64,000 nt of DNA from Niastella koreensis GR20-10 (GTDB taxonomy: Bacteria > Bacteroidota > Bacteroidia > Chitinophagales > Chitinophagaceae): the NCBI RefSeq assembly GCF_000246855.1, contig NC_016609.1, positions 3,038,001 to 3,102,000 on the forward strand, in the 5' to 3' direction. Every line of letters starts with the position of its first letter. Positions within the stretch are counted from its first letter, which is position 1. This document shows positions 57,364 to 64,000 of the stretch, piece by piece. Under the pieces are notes generated by a model. That model was not told where the DNA came from and did no database searches. It saw only the letters and a list, made by a program, of their open reading frames with translations. The translations under genes and the position numbers were made by a program.

Positions 57364-58842
57364 ATGAAGTCGGTTATCCGTACCTTAATTATTGCTACTG
57401 CTTTTGTGCTGGTGGCCAACCTTGGCCATGCACAAATTTGCCAGGGAAGTTTAGGCGATCCCATTGTAAATATTACATTTGGCAGTGGTCCCAACCCGGG
57501 CCCACCCTTCTCCGCTGCCACCACTACTTATCAATATACATCTACTGATTGTCCGTCTGATGGGTTATATACCATTCGTAACAATACGGTCAATTGCTTT
57601 GGTAATACCTGGCACACGCTCAATTCCGATCATACGGGTAACCCAAACGGTTATTTTATGGTGGTGAATGCCTCCATACAACCAAGTGCATTTTATTTGG
57701 ATACGGTGCGTGGTCTTTGCAGCAACACCACTTTTGAATTTGCGGTATGGATGGCCAATCTGCTGGTGCCAGGTGCATGCGGCGGTGGCATTCAACCCAA
57801 TTTAACCTTCACCATCGAAAAGCTGGATGGCACCGTTTTACAAACCTATTCTACTGGTGATATTCCATCCACTCCCACCCCCACCTGGCAACAGGTAGGT
57901 TTTTATTTTGTTACCCCATCGGGTGCGGGCGTTTCGGATGTGGTGTTGCGTATTGTAAACAATGCTACCGGTGGCTGTGGCAACGATCTTGCGCTGGATG
58001 ATATTACGTTCCGTCCCTGCGGGCCTACCGTTATGGCGAATATTTCCGGTTCACCCGGTGACAGTGTTTCCTTTTGTTCCGATAAATCTCAGACAGTTAC
58101 CTTCAATGGCAATGTACTGGCGGGGCTCACCAATCCGGCCCTACAATGGCAACAGAATATCAATAACAGTGGCTGGCAGGATGTACCGGGCGCCACAGGC
58201 TCTACGCTGTCGCAGGATTTTACAACAAAGCCGGTGGGCACCTATCAATACCGGTTGAGCGCGATAGAAACAGGTAACCTCACGCAATGCAGAACTATGT
58301 CGCGGGTATTAACGGTAACCATTACACCGGGGCTGATAGTTGATGCGGGGCCCGATAAAAGTATTTTACTGGGAGAAAGCACGCAACTGGATGGATCGAT
58401 AAAGGGTGGTTCCGGTACATTCAGCTGGTCGCCCTCTACCAATATGACGAATATCAATTCACTCACTCCCAGGGTAAGTCCGCCGGCTGATATCGATTAT
58501 GTTTTATCCATTGCCGGTAACGCCGATTCCGTTTGCGGAAAGCTGAGCGATACGGTGCATGTATTTGTTTATCGTGATGATATTTATATCCCCAATGCCT
58601 TTACCCCTAATAGAGATGGCATCAACGATACCTGGCGCATTCCTGCTTTATACGCCATACCGGTTTTTGAATTGAGTATTTTCAACCGCTATGGGCAGTT
58701 AATCTATCATATTCAAAATAACTATACTCCCTGGAACGGGCAGTTCAATGGCATCGATCAGCCTAATGGAGGCTATGTGTATCTCCTGAACGTCAGCAAT
58801 GGGAAACGGGTGTTTAAAGGGATAGTAATGCTGGTGAAATGA
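57364..58842 (+). CDS. Secreted protein with gliding-type (type B) T9SS C-terminal domain
   Basis: 492 residues. Signal peptide (TLIIATAFVLVANLGHA), a lectin-like jelly-roll segment with several Cys (about 25-220, FYLDTVRGLCSNTTFEFAVW), Ig-like repeats (LQWQQNINNSGWQDVPGATG) and the type B sorting domain at the end: IYIPNAFTPNRDGINDTW, LSIFNRYGQLIYH, GGYVYLLNV, KGIVMLVK. This C-terminal domain directs export by the type IX secretion system. It probably acts outside the cell as an adhesin or matrix protein. No enzyme domain found. Confidence 0.9.
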   Translation: MKSVIRTLIIATAFVLVANLGHAQICQGSLGDPIVNITFGSGPNPGPPFSAATTTYQYTSTDCPSDGLYTIRNNTVNCFGNTWHTLNSDHTGNPNGYFMVVNASIQPSAFYLDTVRGLCSNTTFEFAVWMANLLVPGACGGGIQPNLTFTIEKLDGTVLQTYSTGDIPSTPTPTWQQVGFYFVTPSGAGVSDVVLRIVNNATGGCGNDLALDDITFRPCGPTVMANISGSPGDSVSFCSDKSQTVTFNGNVLAGLTNPALQWQQNINNSGWQDVPGATGSTLSQDFTTKPVGTYQYRLSAIETGNLTQCRTMSRVLTVTITPGLIVDAGPDKSILLGESTQLDGSIKGGSGTFSWSPSTNMTNINSLTPRVSPPADIDYVLSIAGNADSVCGKLSDTVHVFVYRDDIYIPNAFTPNRDGINDTWRIPALYAIPVFELSIFNRYGQLIYHIQNNYTPWNGQFNGIDQPNGGYVYLLNVSNGKRVFKGIVMLVK

Positions 58843-58935
58843 AATTATAATAAAGACTTATTTATTGTATTCAGTTTTTGTCATTTGTCGGTTGTTGAGG
58901 GCCAAAGCCGAAAGAAACGTAAAATTCTTAATATA

Positions 58936-58967
58936 AAAAAGCCCTCCCGGTTTATGGGAAGGCTTTT
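58936..58967. terminator. Bidirectional terminator between the two T9SS cargo genes
   Basis: AAAAAGCCcTCCC pairs with GGGAaGGCTTTT around a short loop (arms 58936-58948 and 58956-58967). Lies between the convergent ends at 58842 and 58990. Confidence 0.8.
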
Positions 58968-58989
58968 CTGTATAAGGTCCTTTATTAAT

Positions 58990-61908
58990 CTATTGCTTAA
59001 TAATCTTCGTCATATTCACTTCTTTGTCTCCATTCTTAATTCTCATCATGTAAATACCTTTTGGCAATGCAGAAATATCAAACTGCGAGTTTACGGTGCT
59101 TACCAAACGGGTTAACACCACGCGGCCATTCACGTCGAACAGACTTACATCCGATTTGCCGGTGAAACCGGTGAGGTTCAGGTTCACGATATTGGTAGCC
59201 GGGTTGGGGAATACCTGCACTTTCTGCACGTTGCTGGTAATAACATCAGTGGCCATCCTGCTGGCTGTACCTAATTGTACTTTTAAGGTATAACAGGTGC
59301 TGGCGCTGTTGGCTCCGTTGTAACCATATACCTGCGCATAATAAGTGCCTGCAGTCATAGTTCTGCTGATGCTTTCACTGGTGGTGCCGCCTGCCTGCGA
59401 AATAGCGAGCTGGGTACCGGAACTGTTCAACAGTTTGAGGTCATAATCGCCTGGCAGGGTGCCCAGCGTAATGGTGATGGTGCCGCCGGTAGTGATCACG
59501 AATTTATAATTATCAATATCCCCGCTTGGGCTTATAAGGCCGGTAACATTCGTGTTGAATGGAATGGTGGCGGCGCCGGAAGTGGTGCCATTGGTTGAAT
59601 TATCCAGCGGGCTTGCACAGGTTGTGCTGCCGGTTGTAGTAAACTGTGCAGTGGTATATGCACTGCTGCCACTGGCGCAATTGGTTCTTACCCGGTAATC
59701 GTACAGCGTACCTAAGGTAAGGCCTGTTAAATTAACAGAAGTAGCTGTTGTTGCGGTTGCCGCGTTGATCCAGGTTGATGATGAATTGGCTTTGTAATCC
59801 ACATCATATGAAGTGGCCCCGCTTACGGCTGTCCAGGCTATGGTGGCCGAAGTATTGGTAACAGCAGAAGCAGTTAAACCTGCGGGTGAACTGCAGCTTG
59901 AACCGGAACCAATGGTGAAATTGGTATTGGATATATCAAAGAAGATATTTCCTATGGCTTCTACTTTTATCCTGGCGGTGGTAGTTGGTGTGTTGGGAAT
60001 GGTTACCACTTCACTTCCGTCATTAGCCGTGCTGGCTACCAGGGTGCTGAATGTAGTGCCGCCGTCGGTAGAGAGGGAGATCTTTACATTGGCGCAGCTA
60101 ACCGGTGCTGCCGTGGTGCTGGCCACATTCCAGGTAATGGTTTGTGATGAACCACCGGCCCATGATACCGCTGTATTGGGCGAGGTTACCGAAAAAGGCC
60201 CTGATGAATTGGTAACGGTTACTGTCATGTCGGCAAAGTTGGTTTGGCCAATACTTACCGGCGCAGTAGAACTATAAGGGGCGTTGTCCCTTACCGTTAA
60301 CCGGAAGTGCAGGGTTCTTGATACCGAACTCAATGCTTCGGTGTTGGCGCCTGCATCGCCTCCTGTTAATGGACCCGATACCAAACCTCCGGCAAGGATA
60401 GTGGCCATTTGGGGAAAATACCTTACAGGTGAAGTACTGGGTGCAAAGGAGATCCAGTTGGGGCCCGATGCTTTGGTAGCGCTGGCCACACTGCTGGCGC
60501 CTGTTTGCGAGGAAGATGCATTGTCGTTTTGTTCCCAGCAATACGTAAGCACGTCACCGGCATTGGCATCTGTAGCTGAACCGGTCAAGGCAAACGGGGT
60601 GCTGATTGGGATGGTGTAGTTACTGCCGGCATTGGCAACCGGGGTGGCATTGGTGCCGGAAATACTGGTTGTAACAGGACAGGTTTTGCCGGAAAGATTT
60701 GACTGGATCTGTGCAATGGAAGCGGCGTGATAAATGTCGATAGAGTGTGGCGCCACATCCTGGCTGGTAATACCGGCATAACCCATAATAGTTATACCTG
60801 AACCCGGTTCCACATTAACACCGGTGCCTTCATTGCTCATGGAGAAGGTATGGTTGGCGCCTAACTGGTGCCCTACTTCATGCACCACATAATCGATGTC
60901 GAAATTGTCGCCCTGCGGAATGCCATCGGCAGGCGAAGTAAAACCGCTTCCTTTTGAGTTGTCAACACAAATGCAACCAATGCAACCGGCATTACCGCCG
61001 CCACCGGATGCACCAAACAGGTGGCCGATATCATAATTAGCGGCGCCGATCACGGAGGTCAGCGTACTTTGTAATTCACCGTTCCAGGCGCCACCTGCCC
61101 CTGTGCTGGCATCTGAATAGGGATCGGTAGATGCATTGTAATAAAACACATTGGTGGTTGCGGAAATCAGGTTCAGGTGAATGGCCAGGTCTTTTTCGTA
61201 CACTCCATTGCAACGGGTAAGCGTGGCGTTCACCGCTGCCAGCACCAATGATACCTGTGAGGCGCTGGTAGCTCCAAAATAATTGGAGTATTCGGCAGTA
61301 ACCGATTGGGCCAGCCGCATTGTTTTCATGTCGCCGGTTGACCTTGCAGGTGAGGCGTTTACCTGGCTGCTTAAGTCATTGGCCAGTCTTGATTCAGGTG
61401 TAGAGCACTTCCATGGTAATGTTTTTGGTTGTTTTTTAAATACGGTGTAAACCGTGTGGTCGGCAGAATAAGGTTCTACAAATTCGGTTTCCTTTTCCGT
61501 ACGGAAAACCATAGCCTGCAAGCCCTGTGGTGACAGGCTCAGCTTCAGGGTAGCAGATCTGTCGGTAATACCTCTTCCGGAGAACGCCCTTATTTCAGGA
61601 AACCTGGCCTGTAAAGCAGGCTCGAAATTGGAAGCTTCGGTAATTTCAAACTGTTCAATTTGTCCGTCGGCGTTAGGCAGCGAGATAATGGTTGAACGGG
61701 TGGCTGCATTGCCTGCAACTTTGAAGGCTTGATTCCGTAAAGGCGTAAAATTCAGATCAAATAACTGGAAGTTGGTTGGAAAAGCAAGCCGGGCGATGGC
61801 TTTGTCGGTATTGATCCTGGCAGCATCGGTGTGTGGCTTCCAGTAATCCTGGGCAAGCAATGTTGTACCGCACAACATTACTGTTGCGAAGAGTAAGAAC
61901 TTTCTCAT
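58990..61908 (-). CDS. Secreted metzincin protease with T9SS type A C-terminal domain
   Basis: 972 residues. Signal peptide (LLFATVMLCGTTLLAQ), propeptide region to about 180, reprolysin-like catalytic domain with the exact metzincin zinc motif HEVGHQLGANH and a downstream Met-turn segment (GITIMGYAG), a fibronectin III domain (AGLTASAVTNTSATIAWTAV), a PPC-type domain (TYYAQVYGYNGANSASTCYT) and a type A sorting domain (VQVFPNPATNIVNLNL, GKSDVSLFDVNGR, LPKGIYMMRI). Exported by type IX secretion and then surface-bound or released. Likely a zymogen that degrades extracellular protein. Convergent with the other T9SS cargo gene. Confidence 0.93.
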   Translation of the reverse strand: MRKFLLFATVMLCGTTLLAQDYWKPHTDAARINTDKAIARLAFPTNFQLFDLNFTPLRNQAFKVAGNAATRSTIISLPNADGQIEQFEITEASNFEPALQARFPEIRAFSGRGITDRSATLKLSLSPQGLQAMVFRTEKETEFVEPYSADHTVYTVFKKQPKTLPWKCSTPESRLANDLSSQVNASPARSTGDMKTMRLAQSVTAEYSNYFGATSASQVSLVLAAVNATLTRCNGVYEKDLAIHLNLISATTNVFYYNASTDPYSDASTGAGGAWNGELQSTLTSVIGAANYDIGHLFGASGGGGNAGCIGCICVDNSKGSGFTSPADGIPQGDNFDIDYVVHEVGHQLGANHTFSMSNEGTGVNVEPGSGITIMGYAGITSQDVAPHSIDIYHAASIAQIQSNLSGKTCPVTTSISGTNATPVANAGSNYTIPISTPFALTGSATDANAGDVLTYCWEQNDNASSSQTGASSVASATKASGPNWISFAPSTSPVRYFPQMATILAGGLVSGPLTGGDAGANTEALSSVSRTLHFRLTVRDNAPYSSTAPVSIGQTNFADMTVTVTNSSGPFSVTSPNTAVSWAGGSSQTITWNVASTTAAPVSCANVKISLSTDGGTTFSTLVASTANDGSEVVTIPNTPTTTARIKVEAIGNIFFDISNTNFTIGSGSSCSSPAGLTASAVTNTSATIAWTAVSGATSYDVDYKANSSSTWINAATATTATSVNLTGLTLGTLYDYRVRTNCASGSSAYTTAQFTTTGSTTCASPLDNSTNGTTSGAATIPFNTNVTGLISPSGDIDNYKFVITTGGTITITLGTLPGDYDLKLLNSSGTQLAISQAGGTTSESISRTMTAGTYYAQVYGYNGANSASTCYTLKVQLGTASRMATDVITSNVQKVQVFPNPATNIVNLNLTGFTGKSDVSLFDVNGRVVLTRLVSTVNSQFDISALPKGIYMMRIKNGDKEVNMTKIIKQ

Positions 61909-62076
61909 GTGTAGATTTTGATTTAATGGTAAATAATGGGTACCATGATAAATTTAACGGAATTTTTCCGATTTTCATTGGTACTTGTCCACAATACCCA
62001 CTATTACGCATCAATACCCACACACCATGAATGGGTTAAGGAAAGTTATAAACTATAACCGTTACAGACAGTGATT

Positions 62077-63501
62077 TTACAGGTATTCGCTATCTACAAA
62101 TTTGTTCCACGCTTTACTGAGATGTGTCAACGCAGTTTTTTTCTCTTCTTCAGATAAGGAAGAATATACAATTGAGTTGGTAATCAGTTTTTTTAGCCTG
62201 GCTACGTCCAGATCCCAGGCCATAAAGGCTACCCAAAAATCATAACTCAGCCCGTCATAACCATAAACACCCGGATCATCACTATTAATAGAGCAAGCTA
62301 CCCCATTGGCCAGTAATACTCTTGCGGGGTGATTTCTCAGGTCACTTACATAATTTAACTCCTGATTACTGATGGGGCTTACTTCTACCAGGTTATCGGC
62401 TGTTTTTACCCGTTGCATAATGTCGGGGAAATATACCAGGTTCAGGCCATGCCCTATACGCTTGTTGTATTGAAAAGGCACCTCCGCCAGGTTGGTATTG
62501 GACGTGCTGCTGCTCTCTCCTGCGTGTAAATATAAAGGCATGGTAATGCCATATTGTTTTTCCAGGGCGCCGATCGAATTCCATACAGGATTGTAATAGC
62601 CAACAGTATGATTGGTTGCTTCGTCGGCCACCAGGTCAAAACCAGTAATCAATTCAGGATATTTTTTCTTTAGTTCAAAAGCCGCTTTTAGTTTTTCTGA
62701 AACAGCCGTTGTATCTAAAAACTTAAAGCTGCTATAAATCAATTTTAAAGTAAAGGCAGGCTGTGTGTTTTGTATTTCGGCAACCAGTTGCTTTAGATCA
62801 GCGATGGCCGTATCTGCCGGGTAATTCCCGTTCTTTTCATCAAACAGTTTACCAAAACCATATCTGATCTCCACATGCTGCACCTGGTCTTTAACCAGCT
62901 CATTAAAAGCCTCGCGGTAATATTCTTTAAAGAAAGGACGGTAGGCCACTAACATCCCAACCCGTTTAAAACGTTTTTCAAATTCAACCCAGGTATCCAT
63001 ATAATCGGTCAGGTCACTTCTGTTCAACGTAAGCAGTTTTAATAAACTGCCTGCGGCATTTTTATCAAACTTCAGGTATTGCTGCAATGACAAAAAATCT
63101 TTCGGCGCCGGGCCTTTCGCAAAAACAACTAACTGACCATAAATGTAATTGCTGTTGTCTTTTCCAATATATATGTAACAATTATTGTATTTAGCTGCTG
63201 CGTTGATTAACCATTTGGGATTGGCCATACCGCCGTTGTGTAAATGCAGCACCCCGCCCTTGGGCATTGATTGAAATAACTTATATAGTTCAGACGACTC
63301 AATAAACGGTCTGAGCTGGGTAAATGAACTGCTATAGATCGAGAGTTTATTCTGACTGGCTTTTGCCAGCAGCTCATTTTTTAAGTTGCTTAGTTTTTTG
63401 TCGAGTGAAATTTCCTGTGCGGTAAGCAGGGTGGAATCATTTGCATAAACAGATAAAGAAATAATAAGGCCTGTAAAGAAAACGAATGTACTTTTAACCA
63501 T
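62077..63501 (-). CDS. Secreted adenosine deaminase-family protein (ADGF/ADA2-like)
   Basis: 474 residues with signal peptide (FVFFTGLIISLSVYA). Amidohydrolase barrel with metal ligands in GGVLHLHNGG (first pair), then HVEIRYGFG, GFDLVADEA, LYLHAGESS (His ligand and nearby Glu), KRIGHGLNLVY and SINSDDPGVYG (Asp ligands). The long N-terminal helical part and export signal resemble secreted ADGF/CECR1 enzymes rather than cytoplasmic Add. It would deaminate adenosine or a related base in the periplasm. The 575-bp interval before the metalloprotease gene start contains no gene. Confidence 0.88.
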   Translation of the reverse strand: MVKSTFVFFTGLIISLSVYANDSTLLTAQEISLDKKLSNLKNELLAKASQNKLSIYSSSFTQLRPFIESSELYKLFQSMPKGGVLHLHNGGMANPKWLINAAAKYNNCYIYIGKDNSNYIYGQLVVFAKGPAPKDFLSLQQYLKFDKNAAGSLLKLLTLNRSDLTDYMDTWVEFEKRFKRVGMLVAYRPFFKEYYREAFNELVKDQVQHVEIRYGFGKLFDEKNGNYPADTAIADLKQLVAEIQNTQPAFTLKLIYSSFKFLDTTAVSEKLKAAFELKKKYPELITGFDLVADEATNHTVGYYNPVWNSIGALEKQYGITMPLYLHAGESSSTSNTNLAEVPFQYNKRIGHGLNLVYFPDIMQRVKTADNLVEVSPISNQELNYVSDLRNHPARVLLANGVACSINSDDPGVYGYDGLSYDFWVAFMAWDLDVARLKKLITNSIVYSSLSEEEKKTALTHLSKAWNKFVDSEYL

Positions 63502-63653
63502 ATGTTCAGATAATTATAGCTGGTTGGCGAAATTAGCAAAGTTCAGGCCAACCAATGATGGCGGTATGCATATTAATTTTCGCAGCTGGAATATGCGGCC
63601 AAACCCCGGAAATCATCGAGGTGTGAAGAGCCCAGGGCCTGTTGCCAGAGCCT

Positions 63654-63661
63654 TAATTTTG
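63654..63661 (+). promoter_or_regulatory. TAnnTTTG promoter box before the AraC gene at the right edge
   Basis: TAATTTTG, 16 bp before the ATG at 63678, matches the Bacteroidota -7 consensus and would give a short leader of about ten bases. Confidence 0.5.
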
Positions 63662-63677
63662 TTGTACCTTACTGCCA

Positions 63678-64000
63678 ATGATCTTCCACGAATTTCCCGA
63701 TCTTACCTGGTTAAAAAGCCAGATAGCCCAGGGGTTTAACAACCGGCTGGGCTGGGGCAATCTGCCGCTCGATAGCGAAGGTTTTCCCAGTGTGATCATT
63801 CATACGAAAGTCCGGGAATGTTATCGTCCTGAGATCAAGGGGCCTTTTTCTTTTTTTCTGAATCTACGGGGTAATAGTTTGTGCAGTGTGGAGCGGCAAA
63901 CCACCTGCATTGATGAAGACAACTATTTTGTAAGTAACCGCTCGCAATTATATACCCTGCAGGTGGAGGAACATGCAGGCGATACGGAAACGTTTAACAT
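63678..64000 (+). CDS. AraC-family regulator, N-terminal part (cut by window edge)
   Basis: Only the first 107 codons are inside the window. They read MIFHEFPDLTWLKSQIAQGF, then FPSVIIHTKVRECYRPEIKG, FSFFLNLRGN and a final EHAGDTETFN. This is the N-terminal sensor half seen in many Bacteroidota AraC-type regulators (often starting MIFHxFPDL.WLK); the DNA-binding C-terminus would lie beyond base 64000. The start codon is supported by the promoter box at 63654. Confidence 0.7.
   Translation, partial: MIFHEFPDLTWLKSQIAQGFNNRLGWGNLPLDSEGFPSVIIHTKVRECYRPEIKGPFSFFLNLRGNSLCSVERQTTCIDEDNYFVSNRSQLYTLQVEEHAGDTETFN

Noticed and set aside
59813-60277. 154-aa plus-strand frame
   Set aside because: Antisense to the T9SS protease; Val/Ala-rich composition from reverse reading of Thr/Ser-rich repeats.

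Overview
The window looks like chromosomal DNA of a Bacteroidota member, most likely Chitinophagaceae (a Niastella/Chitinophaga-type soil polysaccharide degrader). Reasons: a hybrid two-component system, SusC/SusD, GLPGLI, type IX secretion C-terminal domains, LytS/LytTR pairs, FecR/ECF regulation, many SPII lipoproteins, and TAnnTTTG promoter boxes instead of sigma70 -10/-35 boxes. No rRNA, tRNA, IS element or CRISPR array was recognised. No database search was possible; family names come from reading the proteins.

Layout. 1-10.7 kb: a xylan/arabinoxylan locus. GH3, CE6, GH51 and a CE1-like esterase (cut by the window edge) run leftward; a 1.36 kaa hybrid sensor and a GH10 xylanase run rightward from the same intergenic region. 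10.8-13.6 kb: two lipoprotein genes (FN3 + beta-propeller; PKD + repeat domain). 13.6-19.1 kb: a CzcCBA-type heavy-metal efflux operon, followed by a 0.9 kb non-coding region with an array of A-tracts phased at about 21 bp. 20-28 kb, all leftward: a ToxR-like membrane-bound regulator, an alpha/beta-hydrolase lipoprotein, an M28 peptidase, and an outer-membrane barrel protein coupled to a GLPGLI protein. 28-29.9 kb: a LytS-type kinase and LytTR regulator diverging from the GLPGLI pair. 29.9-31.7 kb: VOC protein, a 49-aa conserved basic protein, aldo/keto reductase. 31.8-34.6 kb: a second, diverged copy of the two-gene lipoprotein cassette, with the same upstream architecture.

34.6-44.9 kb: small regulatory and metabolic units (ArsR/SRPBCC with visible operators, cupin/TetR divergent pair, CMD protein, esterase, DUF4230, AraC/quinone oxidoreductase/SnoaL, S51 peptidase, ADP-ribosylglycohydrolase, acyltransferase 3). 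44.9-47.5 kb: two tandem Omp85-like barrels without POTRA domains. 47.6-48.2 kb: a gene broken by a one-base frameshift. 48.4-55.4 kb: ECF sigma factor, FecR anti-sigma factor, SusC and SusD, with no enzyme beside them. 55.4-64 kb: two unknown small genes, a small barrel, a type B T9SS protein, a type A T9SS metzincin protease, a secreted adenosine deaminase-like protein, and the start of an AraC regulator.

The best candidate for something undescribed is the duplicated lipoprotein cassette. Both copies have 20-21 bp direct repeats upstream, and in both the last repeat lies exactly 47 bp before a TAnnTTTG box. This implies a dedicated activator. The phased A-tract array upstream of the efflux operon is a second unusual element.
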